NCBI RefSeq assembly: GCF_900217905.1
Contig: NZ_OBMO01000007.1
Coordinates: 121,736 to 185,735, forward strand
Reading direction: 5' to 3'
Origin: Alloalcanivorax xenomutans
GTDB taxonomy: Bacteria > Pseudomonadota > Gammaproteobacteria > Pseudomonadales > Alcanivoracaceae
Length of the DNA: 64,000 nt
Positions within the stretch are counted from its first letter, which is position 1, and each line of letters opens with the position of its first letter. Both the position numbers and the translations under genes were made by a program. Positions 1 through 8,839 of the stretch are shown in pieces. Under the pieces are notes generated by a model. It did no database searches. It was not told where the DNA came from and was given only the letters and a program-made list of their open reading frames with translations.

Positions 1-2055
1 GCTTGGGCCGGTATTGGTCAGCGGAGCATAGGGCGTGCCGTGGCCACTGTCCGGGTCATGGGCGCCGCTGTCCCAGACCATCAGGGCATGGCCGTGATAG
101 GGGTACTGCTGGATGCGCTCAATATCGACATAGGGCACGGTGTCCGGGTGCTCTCCCAATCGGGCGGTCGGCTCATGCATGGCCGCGCCGATGGTGCGAG
201 CCATGATTTCCGCGCTCCAGGTGGTGACCAGGTGATCACCCAGGGCGGGGTGAAGAAGAACGCGCTTGCCGGTGGGGGTGCCGGGCAGGGAACGGCCGGC
301 AAGATGGCTGAGGTAGCCGTTGTTTTCCGCTCTGTCCCAGAGCATTTGCATCAATCCCAGCACCAGGCTGCGATCCAGTTCGTTCGGGTAAGCCTGGTTG
401 AGAATGACGCCGAACCGTTCATTGAAAGGGCCGTACCGGCGCAGTAAAAGGCTGTAGTTGCTGCCGGGCACGCCCAGGACACCACGATGCAGATTCGGGG
501 CGGTGGCAATGAGGGCGCCGCCCAGGATGCCGCCCTGGCTGTTGCCGTCGTAGAACACCTCGGTGGGGTCGTAGATCAGGGTGTTGTCCGGGCCATGGTG
601 GAACGCTGGGTCGGAGGCGAAGCCATCGGGATGGCGCAGCAGCTCGGCCAGGAACATGGCATTGAGCAGGCCCTGTTGGCTACGGTCGAGTTGGCGCGGT
701 AACAGAGAGATGTCAGCGAGGATGTGATGGATCACGCCGGCGATAAAATCCTCTTGAGCCATGCCTATCCAGTCGGTGGCGCAAAACAGGATGTTGTGCT
801 CCGTTTGCATGGCGCGCACGTTTCCGGAGCGGAACTCACCGCCAGGGCCTTCGCCAAACAGACCATGGCCGTAAAGCGCGGGCCGGGCGGGAGTCACCGG
901 GCTGTCCGGATCGGAGAAATCCTGCACCGTGGAGTCCGGGACCTGGCAGCGAAAGCGGGCGGTAAGGGTGTCATCGCCGTTCCACTGTTCCGGCAGAGCG
1001 TCCGGTGCGTTGTTCCCGGAATAGTTGAAGCTGGCACCGGGAACGCCTCCAGTTTTATTCAGAAAGTTGGGGACTTCGAAGGTGCCGGTGATGCCACGGC
1101 TAAGGCCGGAGCGGGGTTTGCCCTCAATATCCGTGCCGACCTGATCAATGGTGAACGCGGGGGCGCCTCCTCCCAGATTGGCGAAGGCCTGATCGCGGAT
1201 ATGAAGGAGCCGCTCGGTCAGGTTTTTCTGGCTGGCGACGGTAAAGGTCCATGCCTGTATCAGGTCCCGCCGTGCGATACCGTGGCTTTCCAGGGATGCA
1301 AACAGGGTGTTCATGCTTTCCCGGCGGGCTTCCAGCACCGGCTCCCCGGTATCTTGACCATCCCGGTAGGCTTTGAAGAGCGCGGACGCTTCAAGGGCTT
1401 CCCCCTGGTCATCAACCAGGTTGCGCAGGGCCACGATGTAGGTCCGTCCTTCCAGCAAATTCCGGGCGGGCCGGATGAGCAGGGCGCGGCCTTCCGTGCT
1501 GGAGGCATTGGCGTCCATCTCCACCCAGATCAGTTGCCGCTCACCGGTTTCCGCGTCGAGCAGCAGTACTGGGGCGTCCGTGTCCATCGCCTTGGACAGA
1601 TCGTCGATAGTGACGGCGCCGCTGGCCTCAAGATCCACGTTTCCGGTCCAGGTCTGGATCATGGCGCCGGGCGAGAAACCATCGTTCCGGTTCCACTCGG
1701 CGGGATCCACTGGCGTGGCCTCGGTGGTATGTACTCCGGTTGGGGCATAGGGGTTGGCGTCGATGGCGACCGGCTGGGCGATGGGCATCGCCTGCCGCTG
1801 GAAATTGACCCGGAGGCCGGTTGGTGTGGCCGCATCGGCTTTGGTGAAGTAGTTGTTCGGAAACGGGTACAGACAACGAGCGGTGACGGTCAGATCGCAG
1901 TATTCGGCGCTGGACAGGTCCAGATCGGACAGGTCGGGGGGCGGCTCCCCGGTGGCGGGACCGGACGATGAGCCGGAGCCCCCGCAGGCGGTGAGCAAAA
2001 GGAAGGAGCATGCCGCACCGGCAATGGCCAGGCGAGGATGTCGGATACTAAACAT
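1..2055 (-). CDS. Lipoprotein with serine-hydrolase features, 3' end outside window
   Basis: The reading frame is open from an ATG at 2055 to the window edge, giving 685 codons without a stop, so the C-terminus is missing. The N-terminus is a lipoprotein signal: basic start, hydrophobic stretch and lipobox LLTAC with Cys24, followed by a Gly/Ser linker. A GNSQGG nucleophile elbow around Ser506, downstream of a long N-terminal domain, suggests an alpha/beta-hydrolase fold. It is probably attached to the outer membrane or periplasmic face. GGAG lies about 9 bases before the start. The gene is divergent from another hydrolase-like lipoprotein at 2517. Substrate is unknown; a lipase or esterase is plausible. 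Lipoprotein status is well supported, enzyme activity moderately. Confidence 0.8.
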   Translation of the reverse strand, partial: MFSIRHPRLAIAGAACSFLLLTACGGSGSSSGPATGEPPPDLSDLDLSSAEYCDLTVTARCLYPFPNNYFTKADAATPTGLRVNFQRQAMPIAQPVAIDANPYAPTGVHTTEATPVDPAEWNRNDGFSPGAMIQTWTGNVDLEASGAVTIDDLSKAMDTDAPVLLLDAETGERQLIWVEMDANASSTEGRALLIRPARNLLEGRTYIVALRNLVDDQGEALEASALFKAYRDGQDTGEPVLEARRESMNTLFASLESHGIARRDLIQAWTFTVASQKNLTERLLHIRDQAFANLGGGAPAFTIDQVGTDIEGKPRSGLSRGITGTFEVPNFLNKTGGVPGASFNYSGNNAPDALPEQWNGDDTLTARFRCQVPDSTVQDFSDPDSPVTPARPALYGHGLFGEGPGGEFRSGNVRAMQTEHNILFCATDWIGMAQEDFIAGVIHHILADISLLPRQLDRSQQGLLNAMFLAELLRHPDGFASDPAFHHGPDNTLIYDPTEVFYDGNSQGGILGGALIATAPNLHRGVLGVPGSNYSLLLRRYGPFNERFGVILNQAYPNELDRSLVLGLMQMLWDRAENNGYLSHLAGRSLPGTPTGKRVLLHPALGDHLVTTWSAEIMARTIGAAMHEPTARLGEHPDTVPYVDIERIQQYPYHGHALMVWDSGAHDPDSGHGTPYAPLTNTGPS

Positions 2056-2516
2056 GAATCATTCTCCAGAACGACATTTTGTTGTTGTTGGCCTTTTTAT
2101 CTAGCCATCACCGGGGCCTTTGATGAAAGGCACAGTTTGGAAGAAGCGGCTGGAACAGTGGGGAAAATCCTGGATTTGAAGCCGCCGGGTAGCCGCGGAC
2201 CGGCTTGGGAAAATAGGGGGGACGCGATAAAAAACGCCGGCTGACGCCGGCGTGGTGAGGCAGTGCAAAAGGTAAGGACGTTAATAGCTCTCCCGAGAGC
2301 GCTCACTAATAGCTAACGACCTCGGCGGTTATCTAACCGTCTCGCGCGGCGGCATAACAGATACAGTTGCCGCCATTTGGCTGAAACAGTTGCATAGCCT
2401 GATCCGGCCACTTCCGATGACGATACTGTGTCAGCAACTTTGCCGGAACTGTGTCTGTTTTGGCGATGCCGCCATGCCTACCTTCTAAACCGATAACAAC
2501 AACATCGAGGAGAGAC
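2056..2516. other. Intergenic region between divergent lipoprotein genes
   Basis: This 461-base stretch must hold the promoters of both flanking genes. It contains a minus-strand terminator-like hairpin (2229-2253) and a smaller inverted repeat, GCTCTC/GAGAGC, near 2290. No convincing protein-coding gene was found. A 61-codon minus-strand frame overlaps the ribosome-binding site of the plus-strand gene and looks fortuitous. Confidence 0.6.
2229..2253 (-). terminator. Rho-independent terminator without an assigned gene
   Basis: ACGCCGGC (2234-2241), loop TGAC and GCCGGCGT (2246-2253) form a perfect 8-bp stem. On the minus strand it is followed by six T residues (2234-2229). No annotated minus-strand gene lies immediately upstream, so it may end a small RNA or control a long leader of the lipoprotein gene that starts at 2055. 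Confidence 0.65.
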
Positions 2517-4940
2517 ATGATGTCCGTGACAGGATCGGGCGCGCGCGCGTTGTCGGGCTATAGACGGTCGGATTATAGAAGGCCGGGCCGCAAAGGGTCG
2601 GACAGTAACGGGTCGGACAACAACGGATGGAAGCAGGGGGTGGCCGGCGCTTTGCTGGTTGGCGCGGCCCTGGCGCTGAGTGCTTGCGGGGGCAGTTCAA
2701 GTTCCCATGACAGCACTCCCGAGGTATCCCTGAGCGTGCTGTCCAGTGACCCGCAGTGGGTTAGCGGTGGCGATGCGCGGATTCGCATCGAAGGGGCGCC
2801 AGAGGGAGCGACCCTGGCCCTGAACGGCGAGCCGGTGACCGCCGATAGCCTGTCAGAGAAAGAAGAAGGTCTGGAAGGCGTGATCTCCGGCCTGGTTCTG
2901 GGCGACAACGCACTGACCGTGAGCGACTCGGAAGGTGGCGTCCTGGCCACGCTCACGCTTACCAATTACCCGCAGGAAGGCCCCATGTTTTCCGGGCCGC
3001 ATCAGTATCCGTTCGTATGCACCACGGTATCCGAGTTCGGCAAGCAGCCGCTGGTGGATACCGACGGCGACGAAGGCTTCCCGGTTTATGACGAGGGCGG
3101 ACAGCAGATTGGCCTGAGCCGGGACTGTGGCCTGGAGCCGTTCGTGGAGTACGTTTACCGCGGCACCGACGGCAGCTACAAGCCGATGCCCGAGGACGGT
3201 TCCCGGCCGGCGGACATCGCCACCACCACGCTGCTGGACGGTCGCGAGGTGGATTTCGTGGTGCGTTGGGAACGCGGCACCATTAACCGCTTCCTCTATT
3301 CCATCGCGATGCTGGCGGAAGCCGGCGAGGATCCCGATTCGCTGGACACCGGCCTTTGGAACGGACGGCTCATGTACCGCTTCCAGGGCGGCGTCGGTAT
3401 CGGCCACACCCAGGGGCGCATGGACGTTAATCGCCGGGCGTTACAGCCGGACGTTCTGGGCAAGGGCTACGCCATCATCTATTCCACCGGCACCCGCATG
3501 TCCGAACACTACAACGTGCAGGTGGGCGGCGAGACCGCGCTAATGGTCAAGGAACGCTTTGTCGAGCTGTACGGCAAACCGCTCTATACGGTTGGACTGG
3601 GTGCTTCCGGTGGCGCTATCCAGCAGTACGTATACGGTCAGAACCACCCCGGTCTGATCGACGCGGCGATTCCGGTGCAAAGCTATCCGGACATGGTCAC
3701 CCAGACCATTCACATCGGCGACTGTGAGTTGCTGGAGTACTTCATGGACGCCACTGACCGGGATAACACCAAGTGGCATGCCACCAAGAACCGCACCTGG
3801 CTGGTGGGGCTGAACGCCACTGATGAGGTACCCGATCCATTGGCCGGCGCCAAAACGCAACTGGGGTATGGCACCGCGCCCGGCTCCACCGAGTGCGTGG
3901 AATCCTGGCGCGGGCTCACTCCTTTGACCATGAACCCGCATTACGGCCAGGCCCGCAACCAGGAGCAGATGCAGCCGCCGGGGATCATGGATTCGGTGAA
4001 CTGGAGCCACTACGACGACCTGCGCAACGTCTACGGCGTGGACGGCGAAGGCTATCCCCGCCGCCTGTTCGACAATGTCGGTGTGCAGTACGGTCTGCAA
4101 TCCTTCCTGGACGGCCATATCTCCGCCGAGGAGTTCCTCAAACTGAACGCCACTGTCGGCGGCTGGAAGCCGCAGAAAGAGATGGTGCAGGAAGGCTTTC
4201 CGTTCCTGGGTACCCAGGACGACGTGCTGGCGGACCCAAGCACATTCGACCCCTGGAGCAGCCGCAACATGACCCTCAGTGAGGATCCGTCCACGCCGGC
4301 GCCGCGTACCGAGGGTAATCTGGAGGCGATTCGCGCCGCCTATGACGCGGGTATCGTGTTCCACGGGGAGATCGACATTCCGGTGATCGACTGGCGCCCG
4401 TATCTGGAGGAAGAACTGGACATGCACAATGCCCACCAGTCCTTCGCCGTGCGCCAGCGCATGATCGATTTCGCCGGCAACGCCGACAATCAGGTGATCT
4501 GGTTCAGCGACGCCCGCCCCGAGGAAGGGCCGGACCAGGTGGCGCTGGCACTGGAAGTGGTGGATGAATGGATGGCCAACCTGCTCGCCGACCCGCAAGC
4601 GTCGGTGGCCCAAAGCCGGCCAGAGCGCGCCCGGGACGCCTGTTTCGCCACCGATGGCAGCCTGATCGCCCGTGGTGATGATGTGTGGAACGGCGTGCTC
4701 GATGAGCAAGCGGATGGGGCCTGTACCCAGACATTCCCGCTCTATTCCACATCGCGCATCGTCGCCGGCGCACCCTATCAGGGGGATGTCTTCAAATGCG
4801 CGCTGAAACCCGTCAGCACGGCGCTGCAAGACGGAACCTACGGCGATTGGGCGCCTACGGCGGAGCAGATCGCCGAACTCAACGCCATCTTCCCGCAAGG
4901 GGTATGTGACTACAGCCAACCGGATCAGGGCCGGCCCTGA
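2517..4940 (+). CDS. DUF6351-like lipoprotein, tannase/esterase-type hydrolase candidate
   Basis: This encodes 807 residues from ATG 2517, chosen because GAGGAGAG precedes it; an upstream GTG at 2451 lacks this. The lipobox ALSAC puts the lipidated Cys at residue 57. That is an unusually long, Arg-rich n-region containing a GSDSNGSDNNG repeat. After a short beta-rich domain (about 70-140) comes the large domain with GASGG around Ser364, an alpha/beta-hydrolase nucleophile elbow. Length and motifs resemble the uncharacterised DUF6351 family; this is from memory, not a search. It is likely exported and outer-membrane attached. Substrate unknown. Confidence 0.75.
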   Translation: MMSVTGSGARALSGYRRSDYRRPGRKGSDSNGSDNNGWKQGVAGALLVGAALALSACGGSSSSHDSTPEVSLSVLSSDPQWVSGGDARIRIEGAPEGATLALNGEPVTADSLSEKEEGLEGVISGLVLGDNALTVSDSEGGVLATLTLTNYPQEGPMFSGPHQYPFVCTTVSEFGKQPLVDTDGDEGFPVYDEGGQQIGLSRDCGLEPFVEYVYRGTDGSYKPMPEDGSRPADIATTTLLDGREVDFVVRWERGTINRFLYSIAMLAEAGEDPDSLDTGLWNGRLMYRFQGGVGIGHTQGRMDVNRRALQPDVLGKGYAIIYSTGTRMSEHYNVQVGGETALMVKERFVELYGKPLYTVGLGASGGAIQQYVYGQNHPGLIDAAIPVQSYPDMVTQTIHIGDCELLEYFMDATDRDNTKWHATKNRTWLVGLNATDEVPDPLAGAKTQLGYGTAPGSTECVESWRGLTPLTMNPHYGQARNQEQMQPPGIMDSVNWSHYDDLRNVYGVDGEGYPRRLFDNVGVQYGLQSFLDGHISAEEFLKLNATVGGWKPQKEMVQEGFPFLGTQDDVLADPSTFDPWSSRNMTLSEDPSTPAPRTEGNLEAIRAAYDAGIVFHGEIDIPVIDWRPYLEEELDMHNAHQSFAVRQRMIDFAGNADNQVIWFSDARPEEGPDQVALALEVVDEWMANLLADPQASVAQSRPERARDACFATDGSLIARGDDVWNGVLDEQADGACTQTFPLYSTSRIVAGAPYQGDVFKCALKPVSTALQDGTYGDWAPTAEQIAELNAIFPQGVCDYSQPDQGRP

Positions 4941-4972
4941 TCCTCATCCGGGGCGTCCGGCCGGGCGCCCCG
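4922..4972 (+). terminator. Two adjacent hairpins at the end of the DUF6351-like gene
   Basis: A perfect 22-base palindrome (GGATCAGGGCC and its complement, 4922-4943) covers the last codons. It is followed by CGGGGCG/CGCCCCG (4949-4955 and 4966-4972). There is no clear T run, only CTACCTTTC, so termination activity is inferred. Confidence 0.45.
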
Positions 4973-5012
4973 TCTACCTTTCACCGCTCAATCCCGTTAC
5001 GCTTGGGGCCGA

Positions 5013-5231
5013 GAGCCTGTTCATGATCTTTACGCCGCCGCGCCGGAGTTCCCTGTTTACCCGGTAGAGAGTGTTGTCAGGTTGTGATTCCGATTGTGCG
5101 GTGTAGTCCATCTACATAAACAAGCGTAATCGCGGCCTGGCGGACTCTCCACCTAAGGAAAGTGGAGCCCGGCCCTTCGGGTTGCGCTGGAAAAGCCGCA
5201 ACGCGGCGGCGTAAAGATCATGAACAGGCTC
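5013..5231. repeat. MITE-like element, copy 1 (219 bp)
   Basis: The ends are perfect 30-bp terminal inverted repeats (5013-5042 and 5202-5231) that begin GAGCCTGTTCATGATC. The interior has no gene. The element is closely related to 47757-48056 across nearly its whole length. The right end lies 17 bases before the nudE start codon, so the element contributes to the nudE leader. No obvious target-site duplication was seen. Confidence 0.85.
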
Positions 5232-5248
5232 CTGACACAGGAGCCCCC

Positions 5249-5803
5249 ATGGACGAACAAAAGCCGCGTATTCTGGATACCCGCCTGGTGGCGCAAAGCC
5301 GCCTGTTCGGCATCGAAGAGATGCATCTCCGCTTCTCCAACGGCGAGGAGAGAACCTACGAACGCCTGCGTACGCCGCCCTTGGCCGGTGTCATGTGCGT
5401 GCCGATGCTGGACCAGGATACGGTGCTGCTGATCCGGGAATACGGCGCCGGCGTCGAGGAATATCTGCTGACCCTGCCCAAGGGGGCCTATGAGCACGGC
5501 GAGGACTGGCGCGAGGCGGCCAATCGCGAGTTGAAGGAAGAAGCCGGCCACGGTGCCCGCAAGCTGACCTTCCTGAAGCGCATGTCCTTGTCTCCCGGCT
5601 ATATGGGCCACCATATCGGTGTGGTGCTGGCGGAGGAACTTTATGAGGAATCGCTGCCCGGCGATGAACCGGAGCCGCTGGAAGTGGTCCCCTGGAAACT
5701 GTCCGAGCTGGATCGTCTGATCGAGCGGGACGATATGACCGAAGCGCGGGTCATCGCCGCGCTGTATATGACGCAACGCATTCTCGACCAACGCCATTCT
5801 TGA
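5249..5803 (+). CDS. nudE: ADP compounds hydrolase NudE
   Basis: This is a 184-residue Nudix hydrolase. The Nudix box runs from Gly79 to Gly100 with Glu85, Arg93-Glu94, Glu97 and Glu98 in the required spacing. NudE enzymes hydrolyse ADP-ribose, NADH and diadenosine polyphosphates. ATG 5249 follows CAGGAG and gives the usual family length. It is followed 23 bases later by cysQ, a pairing conserved in pseudomonads, and probably shares a transcript with cysQ and the hydrolase at 6642. A MITE-like repeat ends 17 bases upstream of its start. Confidence 0.9.
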   Translation: MDEQKPRILDTRLVAQSRLFGIEEMHLRFSNGEERTYERLRTPPLAGVMCVPMLDQDTVLLIREYGAGVEEYLLTLPKGAYEHGEDWREAANRELKEEAGHGARKLTFLKRMSLSPGYMGHHIGVVLAEELYEESLPGDEPEPLEVVPWKLSELDRLIERDDMTEARVIAALYMTQRILDQRHS

Positions 5804-5826
5804 CCAACGAAAAGCGGAAAGCCGTA

Positions 5827-6639
5827 ATGACTGACTTTAATGCCCTGCTGGACTCCCTCTCCAAGATCGCTCGTGACGCGGGCAGCGCCATTCTGACAGT
5901 GTATGAGCGGGATGATTTGGGCGTGGAAACCAAAGACGACAAATCGCCGATCACCGAGGCGGATAAAGCCGCCCACGACATCATTGTCGCCGGCCTCGAG
6001 ACGCTGACGCCGGAGATTCCGGTGTATTCCGAGGAATCCGGAGACATCGACTACGCCACCCGCAAGGACTGGCCGCGGTTCTGGCTGGTGGACCCGCTGG
6101 ATGGGACCAAGGAGTTCATCAAGCGTAATGGTGAGTTCACCGTGAACATCGCGCTGATCGAAGGTGATACGCCGGTGCTGGGCGTGGTCTATGTGCCGGT
6201 CACCGGTGTGCTGTACCTGGGTGGGCGCGGCGTTGGCGCCTTCAAGGAGGAGAATGGCGACCGCGCTGCCATTCAATGCCGTGAGCGCACCACACCGGTG
6301 GTAATGGTGGCCAGCCGCAGCCATGGTGGTGAAGCGGTGGAGAAACTGGAGGCCTTCATTCGCGAGGAAGTCGGCGAAGTGGAGCGCACCTCCATGGGGT
6401 CGTCGCTTAAGCTGTGTCTGGTGGCGGAAGGCAAGGCGGACCTCTATCCGCGCCTGGCGCCCACCAGCGAATGGGACACCGCCGCCGCCCATGCGGTGGT
6501 GTCCGCCGCCGGTGGCGTGGTGGTGAACACCGCCTTTCAGCCGTTGGTCTACAATAAACCGGACATCCTCAATCCCCACTTTCTGGTGCTCGGCCAGGCG
6601 GTGGACAGCTGGCGGTTTATCGCCCCCGCCCTGGAGTAA
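5827..6639 (+). CDS. cysQ: 3'(2'),5'-bisphosphate nucleotidase CysQ
   Basis: This 270-residue member of the inositol-monophosphatase superfamily removes the 3'-phosphate of PAP/PAPS formed in sulfate assimilation. The metal-binding pieces are visible: SEESG (Glu69-Glu70), DPLDGT starting at Asp89, and SEWDTAAAHA near residue 220. ATG 5827 was chosen; a TTG at 5800 overlapping the nudE stop would add nine residues. Full length, in an operon with nudE. Confidence 0.92.
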   Translation: MTDFNALLDSLSKIARDAGSAILTVYERDDLGVETKDDKSPITEADKAAHDIIVAGLETLTPEIPVYSEESGDIDYATRKDWPRFWLVDPLDGTKEFIKRNGEFTVNIALIEGDTPVLGVVYVPVTGVLYLGGRGVGAFKEENGDRAAIQCRERTTPVVMVASRSHGGEAVEKLEAFIREEVGEVERTSMGSSLKLCLVAEGKADLYPRLAPTSEWDTAAAHAVVSAAGGVVVNTAFQPLVYNKPDILNPHFLVLGQAVDSWRFIAPALE

Positions 6640-6641
6640 CC

Positions 6642-7565
6642 ATGAGTCAGAGCGAAGCCATCCGATTCGTCAGCGCCGGTCAGTCCTGTTGTGGTGATTT
6701 GTTCCTGCCGGAAGGGGACGGGCCCTTCGCCACCCTGATCATGGCCCACGGCTTCGGCTTGACCCGGGAGTGCGGGCTGGCGCCGTTCCGGGACGCCTTT
6801 CTGGCCGCCGGTTACGCGGTGTTCTGGTTCGATTACCGCCATTTCGGCGACAGTGAAGGCATGCCCCGGCAACTGTTGTCACCGGCCCGTCAGGTGGCGG
6901 ACTGGCAGGCGGCATTGCACACCGTGCGGGGCCTTGCGCAGGTGGATTCGGATCGCATCGTCCTGTGGGGAACGTCGTTTTCCGGCGGTCTGGTCACCGC
7001 GGTGGCGGCCCGTGAACGGGTGGCCGGCATCATCAGCCAGTGCCCGATGATGGACGGCTTCAACGCGGTGCTGGAAGTGATCCGCTACGCGGGGCTTATG
7101 CAGGGGCTGAAACTTACCGCCCTGGGGGCTCTGGACGCGGTGCGCGGCGCGGTGGGGTTGGCGCCGTACTATGTGGCCAGCGCCGGCCAACCTGGTGAGG
7201 TGGCGGCGATGAGCAGCGACGACGCTTATCAGGGTTACACCGCTTTGCTGGCGGACGGCGTCCCCAACCAGGTGGCGGCGCGGATCGCGTTCAGCCTGCC
7301 GCTGTTTCGCCCGGTGACCGTGGCCGACCGGGTGCAATGCCCGGCGTTGGTGCTGGTCTGCGATGAGGACACGGTGGCGCCGGCGCGGGACGCGGACCGG
7401 GCGATCGCCCGGATGCCGGACGCGACGGTGCGCCGCTATTCCATCGGACACTTCGACATCTATCAGGGCGAACACCGCGAGCGCAGTCTGCGGGAGCAAT
7501 TGGCCTTCCTGCGGCGGATTCTGGCTCCGAGTGATGAGCCGGCCACGCCAGAGGCCGGCCAGTAG
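6642..7565 (+). CDS. Alpha/beta hydrolase
   Basis: This encodes 307 cytoplasmic residues with no signal peptide. AHGFG near residue 35 is the oxyanion-loop region, WGTSFSGG places the likely nucleophile at Ser112, and CDEDTVAP and GHFD supply the probable acid and His. The layout resembles dienelactone-hydrolase or acetylxylan-esterase-like serine hydrolases. It starts two bases after the cysQ stop, so it is almost certainly cotranscribed with nudE-cysQ. Substrate cannot be deduced. Confidence 0.8.
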   Translation: MSQSEAIRFVSAGQSCCGDLFLPEGDGPFATLIMAHGFGLTRECGLAPFRDAFLAAGYAVFWFDYRHFGDSEGMPRQLLSPARQVADWQAALHTVRGLAQVDSDRIVLWGTSFSGGLVTAVAARERVAGIISQCPMMDGFNAVLEVIRYAGLMQGLKLTALGALDAVRGAVGLAPYYVASAGQPGEVAAMSSDDAYQGYTALLADGVPNQVAARIAFSLPLFRPVTVADRVQCPALVLVCDEDTVAPARDADRAIARMPDATVRRYSIGHFDIYQGEHRERSLREQLAFLRRILAPSDEPATPEAGQ

Positions 7566-7575
7566 CCGCGGACTT

Positions 7576-7872
7576 TCAGCTTAGCCAGGGCGGCAGCAGC
7601 TCAATCAGCTGTTGGGTCATATAGCCATGGCTGAGATGAAAGGCCATGCCGAACAGGCACAGATTCAACGCCGGCAACATCATCCCCAGCACCAGGAAAT
7701 TCACCACCACGGTTTGGCGGATGCGTCCGCTCCACAGCAGCGCGCTGATCACCACCACCACCGCCAGTGGCGCCGCCAACCAGTCCGGCGGCGTGATTTC
7801 GGTCCAGCCTGGAGGCAGGACGGGCAAGGTCAGGTCAGGCAATAAATCGGAAAACAACGGCGGTGCCCCCAC
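7576..7872 (-). CDS. Small two-TM membrane protein
   Basis: This encodes 98 residues with two strongly hydrophobic segments, about 33-47 and 54-75, and no recognised domain. The start is GTG 7872, preceded by AAGGA at good spacing on the minus strand. It lies tail to tail with the hydrolase at 6642 and downstream of the CRP-type regulator on the same strand. A near-perfect 22-bp palindrome (7953-7974) lies in front of it, suggesting its own regulated promoter. Function unknown. Confidence 0.55.
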   Translation of the reverse strand: MGAPPLFSDLLPDLTLPVLPPGWTEITPPDWLAAPLAVVVVISALLWSGRIRQTVVVNFLVLGMMLPALNLCLFGMAFHLSHGYMTQQLIELLPPWLS

Positions 7873-7952
7873 AGCAAGCCGTCCTTGAATGTCCGTGGCG
7901 GTTCTTTATTCCGTGTTCCGCCAATAATGATTTGGTGGCGAAATGCTATCAT

Positions 7953-7974
7953 GGTTAATACTAAAGTGTTAACC
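7953..7974 (-). promoter_or_regulatory. Palindromic operator candidate
   Basis: GGTTAATAC and GTGTTAACC flank a 4-base spacer, a 22-bp inverted repeat with one mismatch. It sits about 80 bases upstream of the small membrane protein start, in the gap after the CRP/FNR-type gene. The regulator is unknown; it does not match the FNR or CRP consensus. Confidence 0.4.
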
Positions 7975-7995
7975 GTGTCTAGCCAGAAAGTCACA

Positions 7996-8685
7996 CTAGT
8001 GCCGGTCCAGGTAGTACCGCAGGGCCTGGGGATCGGGCAGGGTAACCGTACCGTAGCCGAACCGGACCAGCCCTTCCTTCTCCAGCTGCTTGAGCACACC
8101 ATGCACGCCTTGGCGGCTCATACCCAGCATGCTGGCGATATGCTCCCGGGTAAGCTTGAAGGTCACCGGCTCGGTGAGGGCGTGCCCGTCCAGGGTTTCC
8201 GCCAGAAACAACAGGCGCCGGCCAAGCCGGCCCGGCATGTCGCGCAGAGCGTTGTCCTCGATCACGGAAATGGCCGACCACAGACGGCGGCTGAGCATGT
8301 CCAGAGTGCGGGGATAGGCCTCCGGGTATCGGCTCAGCAGGGCCCGGTAATCCTGGCCGGGGATTTCCAGCAGCTCGCCATCGCTGTGGGCGGTGGCGCC
8401 GAACACCCTGGGCATGCCCGGCGAGAACACGGTGTCGCCGAACCAGGCGCCGGCATGGAACAGGGTCAGGATGACCTCGCGCCCCTCGGGATTGGTGGAA
8501 CTGATCCGCACATTACCGGTGCCCACCACCGACAGGGTCGATTGCACCTCTCCCCGCTCGTACAGCACCTGGCCGGTCTGGAACGGCCGGATGCGGGCCG
8601 CCGTGGCCGCTTCCCGCAAGGCTGATTCGGGCAATCCCGAGAGCAAGGAACAGCTGCGTAAAATAGCCAGGGCCCGGTCACTCAT
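7996..8685 (-). CDS. CRP/FNR-family transcriptional regulator
   Basis: This encodes 229 residues. Residues about 15-120 form a cyclic-nucleotide-binding-type beta-roll (GQVLYERGE, then GAWFGDTVF) and about 150-215 a Crp-type winged helix (LTREHIASMLGMSRQGVHGVLKQLEKEGLV). The N-terminal Cys cluster of FNR is absent, so it is not an oxygen-sensing FNR; the effector is unknown. ATG 8685 was preferred to an upstream ATG at 8739 because of the family length and a GGGAA upstream. Confidence 0.85.
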   Translation of the reverse strand: MSDRALAILRSCSLLSGLPESALREAATAARIRPFQTGQVLYERGEVQSTLSVVGTGNVRISSTNPEGREVILTLFHAGAWFGDTVFSPGMPRVFGATAHSDGELLEIPGQDYRALLSRYPEAYPRTLDMLSRRLWSAISVIEDNALRDMPGRLGRRLLFLAETLDGHALTEPVTFKLTREHIASMLGMSRQGVHGVLKQLEKEGLVRFGYGTVTLPDPQALRYYLDRH

Positions 8686-8839
8686 GGTCGTTTCCCAATT
8701 GCTCTCTTCGCCATTCTTCCCGCCTCTTCGTCCTTCCATCGGCCAAGTGTAAAGAAATTGACAGTTTGCCGCTGCCCCCGGACCTAGACTGAACCCACGG
8801 TTCCGTTGTTTGGCGCCCGCCGTGGCGCGGACCGATAGC

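Noticed and set aside
724..1971. Long plus-strand open frame opposite the first lipoprotein
   Set aside because: It is antisense to a frame with signal peptide, lipobox and GNSQGG motif; its translation is low-complexity Gly/Val/Arg text typical of antisense GC-rich frames.
2333..2518. 61-codon minus-strand frame that could be a small protein
   Set aside because: Its start overlaps the RBS of the DUF6351-like gene, it has no RBS of its own, and no homology is recognisable. An sRNA is the better explanation for the terminator downstream.
8758..8790. TTGACA and TAGACT as a sigma-70 promoter for the HD-domain gene
   Set aside because: The spacer is 21 bases, too long for a normal sigma-70 promoter.
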